Origin: Spirochaetota bacterium
GTDB lineage: Bacteria > Spirochaetota > UBA4802 > UBA5368
Direction: 5' to 3'
DNA: 64,000 bases
Assembly (NCBI GenBank): GCA_035477215.1
Contig: DATIKU010000021.1
Location: 1 to 64,000, forward strand
Below are positions 1-8,715 of this stretch, in pieces; within the stretch, counting starts at the first letter, position 1; each line of letters starts with the position of its first letter. The position numbers and the translations under genes were made by a program. Under the pieces are notes generated by a model. That model was given only the letters and a program-made list of their open reading frames with translations, was not told where the DNA came from and made no database searches.

Positions 1-1893
1 CGGTACATGGCCTTGGAGTGCCGCATGGTATGGGGTATTCCCCACACCCGTGGGGATGAACCGAAGGGAGGGTTTGTTAATAGATGGAAGGACTGGTATT
101 CCCCACACCCGTGGGGATGAACCGACTAAACAAGGATGCGGACACATTGACACTTAGTATTCCCCACACCCGTGGGGATGAACCGGACAACAGCGGTGAA
201 GAGATACATCATATTCGGTATTCCCCACACCCGTGGGGATGAACCGCGGGAGGAGTTCGGCGAGAGGAGAGAATATCGGTATTCCCCACACCCGTGGGGA
301 TGAACCGGCCCAGGTGGCCATTACGAAGCTCCTCGAAGAGTATTCCCCACACCCGTGGGGATGAACCGGGACTCCATGGCCGCATCCTTTTCGGTGTTAT
401 GTATTCCCCACACCCGTGGGGATGAACCGCGTCGCTGCGTTTTTTCACGAGGGCACAGAAAGTATTCCCCACACCCGTGGGGATGAACCGGGCCGCTTGG
501 TTGTGCTGGTCGAAACCAGCACGTATTCCCCACACCCGTGGGGATGAACCGGCGACGGATGGGTTGCAAATTGGTCCGACGATGTATTCCCCACACCCGT
601 GGGGATGAACCGGGAGAAAGAGTCGTCGTACTGGCGGTCGAGGGGTATTCCCCACACCCGTGGGGATGAACCGATAACGGCGCCAGAAAAAATGTCGGAA
701 AAATTGTATTCCCCACACCCGTGGGGATGAACCGTATTGCGAAAGTCGTTGATGAGATCAGGTCATGTATTCCCCACACCCGTGGGGATGAACCGTAAAA
801 AATATTTCGGTTTATAATGTTTCAAAAGTATTCCCCACACCCGTGGGGATGAACCGCCGAAAACCAAAACGAAGCCGAAAACCAAAACGTATTCCCCACA
901 CCCGTGGGGATGAACCGGTCGGTGCGCGAAACAATTCGGATGTCAGAAAGTATTCCCCACACCCGTGGGGATGAACCGGGTGCGGCATTTCTGGCTGATG
1001 CAGGTTAGGTGTATTCCCCACACCCGTGGGGATGAACCGGCGGCCATGCGTTTGATGGCGGATCAGCTCCTGTATTCCCCACACCCGTGGGGATGAACCG
1101 TGGGGGATGTGGTTCAGACTCGAGGACGAGTGGTATTCCCCACACCCGTGGGGATGAACCGCTGATCGCCGGGCTGGAGATCGGCGAGTCGGCGTATTCC
1201 CCACACCCGTGGGGATGAACCGGTTGAGGAGGTCAGGGGGCATAGGGTAACATAGTATTCCCCACACCCGTGGGGATGAACCGGACATGGCCGCCACGCT
1301 GGACGGGGCCAATGAGTATTCCCCACACCCGTGGGGATGAACCGTACGTCCGCGATCTGCTGGCTAATCTGCAATCGTATTCCCCACACCCGTGGGGATG
1401 AACCGCGGCATGTCACCACGTCGCTGTATTCCGATTTGTATTCCCCACACCCGTGGGGATGAACCGGAGGAGTTATGCGAATCAACCGATTCCGTATTGT
1501 ATTCCCCACACCCGTGGGGATGAACCGATACCGTGCATGATACACGGTTTATTTACCATGTATTCCCCACACCCGTGGGGATGAACCGGACAGAAACAAG
1601 TATCGCCAATCACAGGCGCTGTATTCCCCACACCCGTGGGGATGAACCGAGTCCGGCTCGAGGATTTCCGGTCCGTATATGGTATTCCCCACACCCGTGG
1701 GGATGAACCGTAACCTATCCACTTCCATTCCGTCTAAATCGAGTATTCCCCACACCCGTGGGGATGAACCGTATCACAATAATAATCACTGCTATGCATT
1801 GGAGTATTCCCCACACCCGTGGGGATGAACCGCCAAAAACCTTGAAATATAAATCACGCAATTTGTATTCCCCACACCCGTGGGGATGAACCG
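1..1893 (+). CRISPR. Type I-E-like CRISPR array, 31 full repeats, left end outside window
   Basis: A 29-nt repeat begins GTATTCCCCACACC and ends GTGGGGATGAACCG. It occurs at position 35 and then every 61 bp up to 1865-1893, giving 31 complete copies separated by 32-nt spacers. Bases 1-2 (CG) are the end of another copy, and 3-34 is its spacer. The sampled copies are identical, including the last one. The repeat holds a short GC palindrome, and its 3' end ATGAACCG matches the eight-base crRNA handle of type I-E systems, so transcription should run left to right. The leader and cas genes would then lie left of the window; none is visible here. The last repeat is not degenerate. Confidence 0.97.
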
Positions 1894-2591
1894 CTGCGGG
1901 GGATGAGCGGCCCCAGGAGCCGGCTTTATCCGCAGTCCGAGGAGAAGGTTTAGACTTGTGAAAGAAGATGTTTGTCGGCGTGCTTAAGTATTCAGCGTCG
2001 GTGGTGCTCCCCTGTATCTTTCCCGGCATATTACGTTGCCAATGAGTTTTCACATGAAAACATCGTTGCAAGAGAAATACTTTTCTGTCCCATGCACTAT
2101 CGGCCGGGACAACGGGCTTCGGCGAGGAAGATGATCAACGTCGCGTCCCGCGCGGGGGCGGCGCGAGACGCGACCTCGTGTCGCCGCGCCGACATTGGGG
2201 CGTCCTGCCGGGAACGCATGGACTGAAACTGGTTGCCTGGCTTGCTGTTGCTGGTTTGTCGCGCCCCAATGGGCGACCCACAGGAGGCGGGAAGTCTCGG
2301 CGAAGGCGGGATGTCGGGAGCCGAATGCGTGGCCTGAAATAATACAATTAGAATAGCCGTGACTTGCGGGACAAACTCGCCCCGTTAGGGCTATTATATT
2401 CCCGCTTTACCAGTCGGGCAGGGTACGACGGTGTGCCCCTCGAATATCGGGCAGAACAGTATTGACATTTATGATCGGTTGGAATATTGATTATAATCTC
2501 CAGTTATGTGGCGACAAATCGTTCGGCGAATATTGAAGGGCGAAGTGATATTCTTCCATAATCGATTCTATAAGCCAGGCGGGAGGGTGGT
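1894..2591. other. Intergenic region after the CRISPR array, with a strong hairpin
   Basis: About 700 bp with no convincing gene. At 2160-2190 the outer arms GGCGCG/CGCGCC and inner arms GCGAC/GTCGC form a GC-rich hairpin with a four-base bulge. Beyond it, CATTGGGGCG near 2192 is inverted as CGCCCCAATG near 2262. The stretch from 2450 to 2590 is AT-richer and probably carries the promoter of the next gene, but TTGACA at 2462 and TATAAT at 2492 are 24 bp apart, which is too far for a standard promoter. It sits on the trailer side of the array, so it is not the leader. Confidence 0.5.
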
Positions 2592-3125
2592 ATGTGGATT
2601 TATATGAATAACGCATTTCTTTCTATAGTCCGGAATGATGATGTTCCGGGCATGCTCCTCGTTCGGGCCCGTCGTTCCGGCGACATCGAGTCGGTTTTCC
2701 CGGATGCCAGAGTCATCGAAACTTCAGGTTCCGATTACGCGTTTCGGTCGAATATCGGCCGGGAAGTCGTCGCCGATCGAATTGCGAGCGCGGTTCTCTC
2801 AATCGACTATCCAAATTTCAAGGATTCGGTTTCGGACCCGGCGAGGCGAGGAATATATTCATCCGTATGGAACAAAACGCTCGAAGGATTCGATACCGGA
2901 ATGTATTCCCGGTCGCGTTCCCGCGTAAAAATTAATCGTAACGAAAATAGTGCGAGGAAAAGTATAATGGCGGCAAAGAAAAAGGGTGCGGATTCGACGA
3001 CTTCTTTTCTCCCCAAATCGACTCCTCCGCCGGAAGATCGAGATGTGATCGATTTAACGGGAGAGGACCTTTCGAAGGTGGATTCCGGGGGTAAAGGATC
3101 GGGAGACAATAAAAAAATAAAATAA
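2592..3125 (+). CDS. Uncharacterised small protein with charged C-terminal tail
   Basis: A 177-residue protein. Residues 1-100 (starting MWIYMNNAFLSIV, then LLVRAR, GDIESVFPDA, IDYPNFKDSV) resemble, from memory, a widespread family of about 100-residue hypothetical proteins of unknown function. I cannot name a reaction. Residues 105-177 are an added low-complexity tail rich in Lys, Ser, Asp and Pro, probably disordered. The start has a good ribosome site (GGGAGGG four bases upstream). No signal peptide or membrane segment is visible. It is the first gene after the CRISPR array and stands alone, 124 bp before the ferredoxin-type gene. Confidence 0.75.
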   Translation: MWIYMNNAFLSIVRNDDVPGMLLVRARRSGDIESVFPDARVIETSGSDYAFRSNIGREVVADRIASAVLSIDYPNFKDSVSDPARRGIYSSVWNKTLEGFDTGMYSRSRSRVKINRNENSARKSIMAAKKKGADSTTSFLPKSTPPPEDRDVIDLTGEDLSKVDSGGKGSGDNKKIK

Positions 3126-3249
3126 CCGTCGATGCTACGGTTATCTCACGGCACAAGGCATCAATCCGCTGAGGGTGTCCGGCAACAAAAAGATACCCGG
3201 GAAATAGTGACGCGGCGGATGCGGTCGGCAATACCGCAAGAAACGATAC

Positions 3250-4050
3250 ATGCGAGGCCCCTCCATGGGACGATCCCGTTTTCTCTATGACCTCATCATG
3301 TGCTTCTTCAAACCCTCCCGCCTCTGGGAGCGCATCTCGCCTTTCCGAAAAAAAGATTCCGCGCGGAACGCCTCCGCCCACATCATCCCGGTGGGCCGCG
3401 TGCTCCACGCCGGCAAAAGCGTTGTTCTGCCGGTGTCCATCATCGAAACTCTCATCCGCGCCTCGGGCACCGTCGGCATCATGGCCGAGTGCCTGTGCCG
3501 GAGGGGCAACGGCTGCCAGGGCCATCCCGCCGATCTGGGTTGTCTCATCCTGGGCGACGCGACGCGCGACCTCGATTTGCGGCTCGGCCGCTCCGTCACC
3601 GCGAAGGAGGCCATGGCCCATGCGCGTGTGGCCCTGCGGCGCGGCCTGTATCCCATGGTGGTGCACAACCAGTTCGATGCATGGCTGTGGGGTGTCGACT
3701 ACCACCGAATGCTGAATATCTGCTTCTGCTGCGACTGCTGCTGCGCGGTGCGCTATTCCGTTCGGCTGAGAAGGTCCGAGGGTTTTTTTCAAAATATTCA
3801 CCGCCTTCCCGGACTTACGGTGCGGGCCACCGCGGAGTGCGACGGCTGCGGCGAGTGCGTGACCGGGTGCATGGCCCGGGCCATAACGCTCGAAGACGGT
3901 AACGCGTCCATTCGCCTTGAGGAGTGCAAGGGATGCGGCTTGTGCGCGGAAGTCTGTCCCCGGAAGGCTATTGTCATGGAGATGGAGGGAGATGCGCGCG
4001 CCGGGGGCGATATCCTGAACATCTACCGCGGAAGAACCGGAATCGACTGA
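3250..4050 (+). CDS. 4Fe-4S dicluster-binding protein
   Basis: A 266-residue protein with two C-terminal ferredoxin-like motifs, CDGCGECVTGC at about 197-207 and CKGCGLCAEVCP at about 226-237, which should bind two [4Fe-4S] clusters. The N-terminal 190 residues hold many extra cysteines (CLCRRGNGC near 78-86 and the cluster CFCCDCCC near 158-165), so additional metal binding is possible. No signal peptide or clear membrane helix is seen. Its partner and reaction cannot be told from context, since the neighbours are unrelated. The ribosome site before the ATG is weak, and the ATG at 3265 is an alternative start. Confidence 0.85.
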   Translation: MRGPSMGRSRFLYDLIMCFFKPSRLWERISPFRKKDSARNASAHIIPVGRVLHAGKSVVLPVSIIETLIRASGTVGIMAECLCRRGNGCQGHPADLGCLILGDATRDLDLRLGRSVTAKEAMAHARVALRRGLYPMVVHNQFDAWLWGVDYHRMLNICFCCDCCCAVRYSVRLRRSEGFFQNIHRLPGLTVRATAECDGCGECVTGCMARAITLEDGNASIRLEECKGCGLCAEVCPRKAIVMEMEGDARAGGDILNIYRGRTGID

Positions 4051-4222
4051 GAGCTCCCCCTGCCCGGGCGCCCCATTCATGCTTGACCGCGCCGCCCTGG
4101 CGCATGTATAACCATGATGTGATTACCATCATAAAACGCGTACCGCGCATTAAACCGGTTTTCCCCGTTTATCGGGCAGGCATCGATTCAGGTGCCGGTA
4201 ACTCGTCCGTCCGGAGGCACTC

Positions 4223-5890
4223 ATGAAGACGACCGCCGAATCCTCGACCGCGAGATCCTGGCTCATCGTGTTCTCCGTTCTCCTGTCTGTCGTATCCGTT
4301 GCGCTGCTCTGCGTGCTTGCGGTCAACTCGATCTGGAATGACGTCAATCGCTTCATCGGTGCCATGAGCGGACTGCGATTGAACTGGGTCGCGGTCATAC
4401 TCGGCGCAACCGGCGCGCTGCTCGTCAACTATATCGCGCAGCTGTGGAAAACCGCCCGCGCTTTTCGCGCGAAGGCCCCGACACGTCCGGCGCTTTTTCA
4501 GCGCATTGCCGCGCTTCCGGTGCTGCTCGTATGGAGCGCAATGGTGTTCGCCCTGTTCATGGAGGCGGGCGACGCTGTGCTCGTCTCTCAGGCCGAGTAC
4601 CTTTCACTCCTGCTGGGACCCTGGCTTCTCGTTTCGATCGCGGCCGGTCTTTCGTTTTACCTTTGGAGACGGCATCGTCGCGGAGAAGCGGGCCCCGGGG
4701 TGTTCGCGGCGGTTGCCGTGTCGTCGCTCGCGTGCGTGATATTGGCGGTCGCCCTTTTCCTCCAGGGCAGGGCGGCCGAAAGCGATTCCGCGCCGATGAC
4801 GCGTCCTCCGCAGCGCTTCCACGACCAGGTCATTTTCGATGGAACAAGGGACCCGGACTATATCACTTTCAGGATACCCGGCATCGTCGTAACGCCCGCC
4901 GGGGTGGTGCTGGCCTACTGCGAGGCGCGCGAGAGCTACAGCGACTGGGGAAAGATCGACATCTGCATGAAACGCAGCCGGGATGGCGGCGATACATGGG
5001 AGGAGCGGGTGACGCTCTACGCCGGCCGGGATGGTACGGTGAACAATCCCGTCATGATAGCGGAACGCGGCTCGGAGACCGTGCACTTGCTGTACAACAC
5101 GAACTATAACCGCGCCTTCTACCGGAAGAGCCTAAACGCCGGGGCGACGTGGTCGAAAACCGTCGAACTCACTCCGGTGTTCGAGGCGTTTCGTGCGACA
5201 TATCCCTGGAAGGTCATCGCCTTCGGTCCGGGGCACGGCATACAGCTATCGAACAGACGGCTGATCGCGCCGGTCTGGCTTTCGCCCGGCGGAGGGAGCG
5301 ACGGCCACCATCCACAGCACTCCTCAACCCTGTACAGCGACGATGGCGGAGCGACCTGGCATGCGGGGCAGATGGTCTCATCGCTTGGGGAGCCCGGCAT
5401 GGGCGAGCCGGTGGCGGTGGAGCTCTCGGACGGAAGCGTGATGCTCAACATGCGCAACGAGATATTCGATTCCGACCGCGTGTATCGCGCCGTATCCACC
5501 AGCCGCGACGGGGCGCGCGGCTGGTCGCGACCCGTGCAAAACAGAGGGCTGCCCGACGCGGTCTGTTTCGGCTCGCTGCATCGCTATGACGCGCACACCA
5601 TCCTGTTTTCGAACGTGCACAGCGATTTGAGGGTGGATTGGAAGCTGACCTTTTTCAAACTGAGGGGGGCGCGGGAGCCGCTCGGCATCCGCGCGAGCTT
5701 CGATGACGGCAAAACCTGGCCCGTGGCGCGGATATATCGGCATAGGGAGGGCGGCTATTCCGATATTTTCGTGAATCGCGGCGTCATCCATGCTCTTTAC
5801 GAGCAGGGGTGGCAAAAACGGAACAAGTACCGGACGGACTGCCTCAGGCTCGCCCGATTCAATCTGGCCTGGGTGAAGGAGGGAAGATAG
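4223..5890 (+). CDS. Sialidase (neuraminidase) with five-helix membrane anchor
   Basis: A 555-residue protein. Residues 1-185 hold about five hydrophobic segments (near 11-33, 50-72, 93-118, 125-147, 158-180). Residues 195-555 form a sialidase beta-propeller: FRIPGIV carries the conserved Arg-Ile-Pro motif, and Asp-box repeats follow (SRDGGDTW, SLNAGATW, SDDGGATW, SFDDGKTW). The family cleaves terminal sialic acids from glycans. An odd number of helices with a short N-terminus would place the catalytic domain outside the inner membrane. Sialidases usually carry a signal peptide instead of a multi-helix anchor. GGAGG precedes the ATG. It converges on the chemoreceptor gene at a hairpin. Confidence 0.88.
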   Translation: MKTTAESSTARSWLIVFSVLLSVVSVALLCVLAVNSIWNDVNRFIGAMSGLRLNWVAVILGATGALLVNYIAQLWKTARAFRAKAPTRPALFQRIAALPVLLVWSAMVFALFMEAGDAVLVSQAEYLSLLLGPWLLVSIAAGLSFYLWRRHRRGEAGPGVFAAVAVSSLACVILAVALFLQGRAAESDSAPMTRPPQRFHDQVIFDGTRDPDYITFRIPGIVVTPAGVVLAYCEARESYSDWGKIDICMKRSRDGGDTWEERVTLYAGRDGTVNNPVMIAERGSETVHLLYNTNYNRAFYRKSLNAGATWSKTVELTPVFEAFRATYPWKVIAFGPGHGIQLSNRRLIAPVWLSPGGGSDGHHPQHSSTLYSDDGGATWHAGQMVSSLGEPGMGEPVAVELSDGSVMLNMRNEIFDSDRVYRAVSTSRDGARGWSRPVQNRGLPDAVCFGSLHRYDAHTILFSNVHSDLRVDWKLTFFKLRGAREPLGIRASFDDGKTWPVARIYRHREGGYSDIFVNRGVIHALYEQGWQKRNKYRTDCLRLARFNLAWVKEGR

Positions 5891-5938
5891 CGCTCGCCCC
5901 CATCGGGGGGCCCTCGCCGGAATGGAAACCAGGCGGTC

Positions 5939-5974
5939 TCTCCACGATGAGAATTCTAATTCTCATCGTGGAGA
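5939..5974. terminator. Perfect 17-bp hairpin between convergent genes, overlapping a stop codon
   Basis: Bases 5939-5955 pair perfectly with 5958-5974, leaving only two unpaired bases. The stop codon of the reverse-strand chemoreceptor (5956-5958) lies at the apex, so the right arm is also the coding sequence of its last residues. The sialidase gene ends 48 bp to the left. The structure probably ends or protects transcripts from both sides. There is no run of T after either arm, so it is not a textbook rho-independent terminator. Confidence 0.6.
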
Positions 5975-7533
5975 ATGTCGTCCATCAACTTTTTCATCTC
6001 CGCGGCCCTGGTGCCGATGACGTCCGCCGTGTCCAGTATCTCCTGGTTGTGCGCGGCGATATTCTGCGCGAGCTCCGCGATCTTCTGGATCGAAAGGGCG
6101 CTCTCTTCCATCGAGGACTGCTGTTCCCCCGTCGAGGTGAGGATGGACTTCGACAGGCGGTCGAGTTTCTTGGATTGCGCCCCCGCGGCGCCGATGTATT
6201 CGTCCTGCCTCCGCATGGCTTCGCGTACGCTCTCGATGTTGCCGCCGCTTTTTTCGATAAGGGCAAGCACCTCGCCGATGGCGTCGAGGGTGGTCTGTAC
6301 AAGCTGCACGCCCTTCCCGATATCGGCGCCGATCCGACCCACCCTTTCGGAGATCTCCTTCGCGTTATCTGATGTCGCGAGGGCGAGCTTCCCGATCTCG
6401 TCGGCGACCACGGCGAATCCTCTGCCGTGCTCGCCCGCGCGGGCCGCCTCGATCGCCGCGTTCAGGGAGAGGAGGTTGATGCGGTCGGTGATATCGTTGA
6501 TGACGCCAATGAATGAGGCTATAGCCTCGCCCCCCTGGCTGATGATGCGCATCGTATCGTTCATGTCGGCGAGACTGCCGCCGGTCTTCCGCGATGATCC
6601 GCCGATCGTCTCGATGCTCCGAAGGAGTTCGGCGCTCTCGGCCAGGACTGCGCGCTGGCTCTCCTGCAGCGAACGCACCAGTTCGCGGATGCGGTCCGTC
6701 TCGGCGCTCTGGTCGTTCATTGACAGCGAAATGGATTCGATCGAGGCGAGCTGTTCCTCGTGGATCGACGACAACTCCTCGCTCATGGCCGCCTGATCCT
6801 GCGATACCCCGGCGAGCTTCGAGCAGACGTTCCGCTGCGTGGCGCTTACGCCCGAGAGCTCCAGGTTCATCCCCCCGAGGCTCGCGAGGACCCCCTCGAG
6901 GAAGCCAGCCCTTTTTTTCGCCACATCCTCCTGCTCCATCGCACGCCGGGCGAAAGACGACATGTTTTTAAGTATGGCATTGCAGATCAGGGTGAAGCCG
7001 ACCAGGAGAACGATTTTTCCCAGTTCGTCATCGATGATGATGAACCCGAATTGGAAATCGCCGGCCTTCACCGGAAGGTCGAGTACGAATACCCCGATGC
7101 AAACCAGGAACGCATATTCAATGACGGCCGCAGACCCGGCAACCAGCGTCAGCGACCTTTTGTTCTGGAGGAGCGTCAGAGCGATGAACACCATGTATGC
7201 GGGGAAGACCGTGGACTCGTTTAGCATCATATGGGGTCTGCCGGCGAGCATGTGCGCTGATTTCATCAGGGTGGGAAGACTGATCTCGATCAGCGCGGTG
7301 ACGTACTGGAACGCCATACTTCGGATGTCCCTCTTCGCGAGCGCGTTGTTTATAAGCGCAAATAGAATGAAGACGAACAGACCTGAAAAAAACGTGACGT
7401 TTATGGCCATCGAGTTATCGGCGGCGGCACCGCCGATGATGAGGATGAGAATCACGGCGATGACCATCCGAATGCGATTCGCCAGCACTATGCCGGTTTT
7501 GGTAATGTCGGCGATGGTTCCGGTCTTTCCCAT
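5956..7533 (-). CDS. Methyl-accepting chemotaxis protein, membrane-embedded sensor type
   Basis: A 525-residue chemoreceptor. Residues 15-205 contain about six hydrophobic segments with no large periplasmic loop, so the sensor is probably within the membrane. No clear HAMP domain follows. The C-terminal half is a long coiled coil with the conserved hairpin tip at about 350-385 ([20 protein letters not shown], then [12 protein letters not shown]), which binds CheA and CheW in this family. Ligand unknown. The start has a ribosome site (AGGAG) upstream of the ATG. It is a single gene with no chemotaxis neighbours. Its 3' end lies in a perfect hairpin. Confidence 0.93.
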   Translation of the reverse strand: MGKTGTIADITKTGIVLANRIRMVIAVILILIIGGAAADNSMAINVTFFSGLFVFILFALINNALAKRDIRSMAFQYVTALIEISLPTLMKSAHMLAGRPHMMLNESTVFPAYMVFIALTLLQNKRSLTLVAGSAAVIEYAFLVCIGVFVLDLPVKAGDFQFGFIIIDDELGKIVLLVGFTLICNAILKNMSSFARRAMEQEDVAKKRAGFLEGVLASLGGMNLELSGVSATQRNVCSKLAGVSQDQAAMSEELSSIHEEQLASIESISLSMNDQSAETDRIRELVRSLQESQRAVLAESAELLRSIETIGGSSRKTGGSLADMNDTMRIISQGGEAIASFIGVINDITDRINLLSLNAAIEAARAGEHGRGFAVVADEIGKLALATSDNAKEISERVGRIGADIGKGVQLVQTTLDAIGEVLALIEKSGGNIESVREAMRRQDEYIGAAGAQSKKLDRLSKSILTSTGEQQSSMEESALSIQKIAELAQNIAAHNQEILDTADVIGTRAAEMKKLMDDILHDEN

Positions 7534-7961
7534 GTGGAGCTCCTGTGGTTATGAGATTGGTGCTATGGGAGAAAACAGGTACACCTGATAATTTCCATTT
7601 TTATATGTAATGGCGTTCGAACCGGTGTCTTCTGCGTGGACTACTCGCCATTGGACTGAGCGACCGCTCACCCTGTCGCAGGATGTGCGCGCGGGGCCGG
7701 ATTTGTCAATACCAATTCGCGCTTTTGGTTTGTACAGCGGGGTGGTTTTCAGGGCGTTTCGGTTAAGGGGGGCAGGTTAAAGGCACTGACTTCCACAGGG
7801 AGAAAGATGGAGATCTCAGCGCAGGCGAAGTTTTGCCGCGCAAACCATCCGGAGATGTGCTCGACGGCCACGGGCCGGATGATATAAATTCGATTGAGGA
7901 ACGCTCCAGGCCGTTGCTTTCGGGAGCGCCATGGGCCGGCCACGTCGAATGAGGGAGGGTT
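7534..7961. other. Intergenic region before mntA
   Basis: A 428-bp gap between the divergent chemoreceptor and mntA genes. It should contain both promoters, but I find no clear -35/-10 pair. A 64-codon reverse frame at 7749-7943 has no recognisable feature and was not called. Nothing else stands out. Confidence 0.4.
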
Positions 7962-8252
7962 ATGATGAACCCTGAAATAACCGAAAAGCTAAAAAGCGCG
8001 AAACGCCGGCTTGCCGAGCGCTATGGTGTTTCGCGGCTGGGCGTGTTTGGTTCGTACGCGAGAGGGGAGGAGCATGGCGGAAGCGATGTGGATATTCTGA
8101 TCGAATTCAAGAAAACCCCCGATCTGTTTGAATTCTTCGAGATTGAGGAATTCCTTGAAGACGCCCTGGGCGCGAAGATCGACCTGGTGCGCGAGCAGGC
8201 TCTGAAACACCGGATAAAATCCCGGGTGTTGGCCGAGGTTGTCTATATATGA
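7962..8252 (+). CDS. mntA: MntA-type minimal nucleotidyltransferase antitoxin
   Basis: A 96-residue minimal nucleotidyltransferase. The signature GSX10DXD is exact: Gly30-Ser31 (VFGSYARGE), then Asp42 and Asp44 (SDVD). In the MntA/HepT toxin-antitoxin family this enzyme adds AMP units to a tyrosine of HepT and neutralises it. The stop codon overlaps the hepT start by four bases (ATGA), the usual coupling for these pairs. GAGGG before the tandem ATG codons supports the start; the second ATG at 7965 is equally possible. Cytoplasmic. Such modules are often mobile and sit among accessory genes, as here. Confidence 0.9.
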   Translation: MMNPEITEKLKSAKRRLAERYGVSRLGVFGSYARGEEHGGSDVDILIEFKKTPDLFEFFEIEEFLEDALGAKIDLVREQALKHRIKSRVLAEVVYI

Positions 8253-8554
8253 AACGTTCGACAGATATGCTCCTTGATGATATACTGGGTTCGATGGAGA
8301 GTATTTTCGCGTTCATCAACGGGTACAATTCGGAAGAATTCCAAAGGGATGATAAAACGCTGAGCGCGGTGATACGAAAGCTGGAAATCATAGGCGAAGC
8401 GGCGAAGAATATTCCACCTGATATTGTGGATGCGAGCCCCGATATACCTTGGACCTGCATGGCGAAGATGCGGGATGGGCTGATCCACGGCTATTTTGGT
8501 GTCGGCGCGGAAAGTGTCCGGGAGACCGTCCACGGGCGTCTTCCGAGCTCTTGA
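8249..8554 (+). CDS. hepT: HepT-like RNase toxin, C-terminus shortened
   Basis: A 101-residue HepT (DUF86) protein. The catalytic and modification motif RX4HXY is present as Arg75, His80, Tyr82 (RDGLIHGYF), and the conserved IIGEA helix is at 47-51. In the family it is an RNase, and the tyrosine is the target of MntA. The usual C-terminal helix after the 'RLP' turn is missing: the protein ends RLPSS at 8554, about 10-15 residues short of family members I know. The missing end coincides with the broken edge of a tetR gene on the other strand, so the 3' end was probably lost by a deletion or insertion. Activity is uncertain. Confidence 0.85.
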   Translation: MKRSTDMLLDDILGSMESIFAFINGYNSEEFQRDDKTLSAVIRKLEIIGEAAKNIPPDIVDASPDIPWTCMAKMRDGLIHGYFGVGAESVRETVHGRLPSS

Positions 8555-8690
8555 AGTAAAAATAAAATGAACCTCGGGGAACGCCCGCTTTTTTAAGGAT
8601 ATCGTTTATGCCGGTGTTGACGCAGCCGTTTCCATGAATCAGTTCCGCGGCCGACGCGAGCAGGGCTTCCCCGGGGGAGATTTTCATCAT
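8537..8690 (-). pseudogene. TetR-family regulator remnant, N-terminal HTH only
   Basis: Reading left from the ATG at 8690, about 51 codons encode a typical TetR DNA-binding domain: AAELIHG, then TGINDILKKAGVPRGSFYF, then YFKSSED. Homology stops near 8537, exactly where the hepT reading frame on the opposite strand ends. The frame runs on to 8388 only as the complement of hepT. The whole ligand-binding domain is gone. It faces away from the SMR exporter gene at 8982, the usual arrangement for a repressor and the exporter it controls, so the exporter has probably lost its regulator. Confidence 0.8.
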
Positions 8691-8699
8691 ATTCGTATC

Positions 8700-8715
8700 A
8701 GTAGAGCGGCCTACT
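8700..8715. promoter_or_regulatory. Short palindrome upstream of the tetR remnant
   Basis: AGTAG at 8700-8704 and CTACT at 8711-8715 are inverted around six bases, ten bp upstream of the tetR start codon. Position and size fit a TetR operator in the tetR/exporter divergent region, but five-base arms can occur by chance. The rest of 8716-8981 holds no gene and no riboswitch I could recognise. Confidence 0.25.

Noticed and set aside
209-1755. Reverse-strand frames of 70-170 codons across the array with repeated RFIPTGVGNT and GSSPRVWGI units
   Set aside because: They are translations of the CRISPR repeats. The 61-bp period cycles the frame and gives protein-like repeats that are artefacts.
1972-2226. 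An 84-codon forward frame in the gap after the array
   Set aside because: No ribosome site, no recognisable domain, and it crosses the strong hairpin at 2160-2190.
2462-2497. TTGACA and TATAAT upstream of the gene at 2592
   Set aside because: The boxes are 24 bp apart, too far for a sigma-70 promoter, although one of them may be part of the real promoter.
2932-4080. A 382-codon reverse frame opposite the 4Fe-4S gene
   Set aside because: It is antisense to a protein with clear ferredoxin motifs and has no domain of its own; long antisense frames are common at this GC content.
7749-7943. A 64-codon reverse frame before mntA
   Set aside because: No ribosome site and no recognisable feature.
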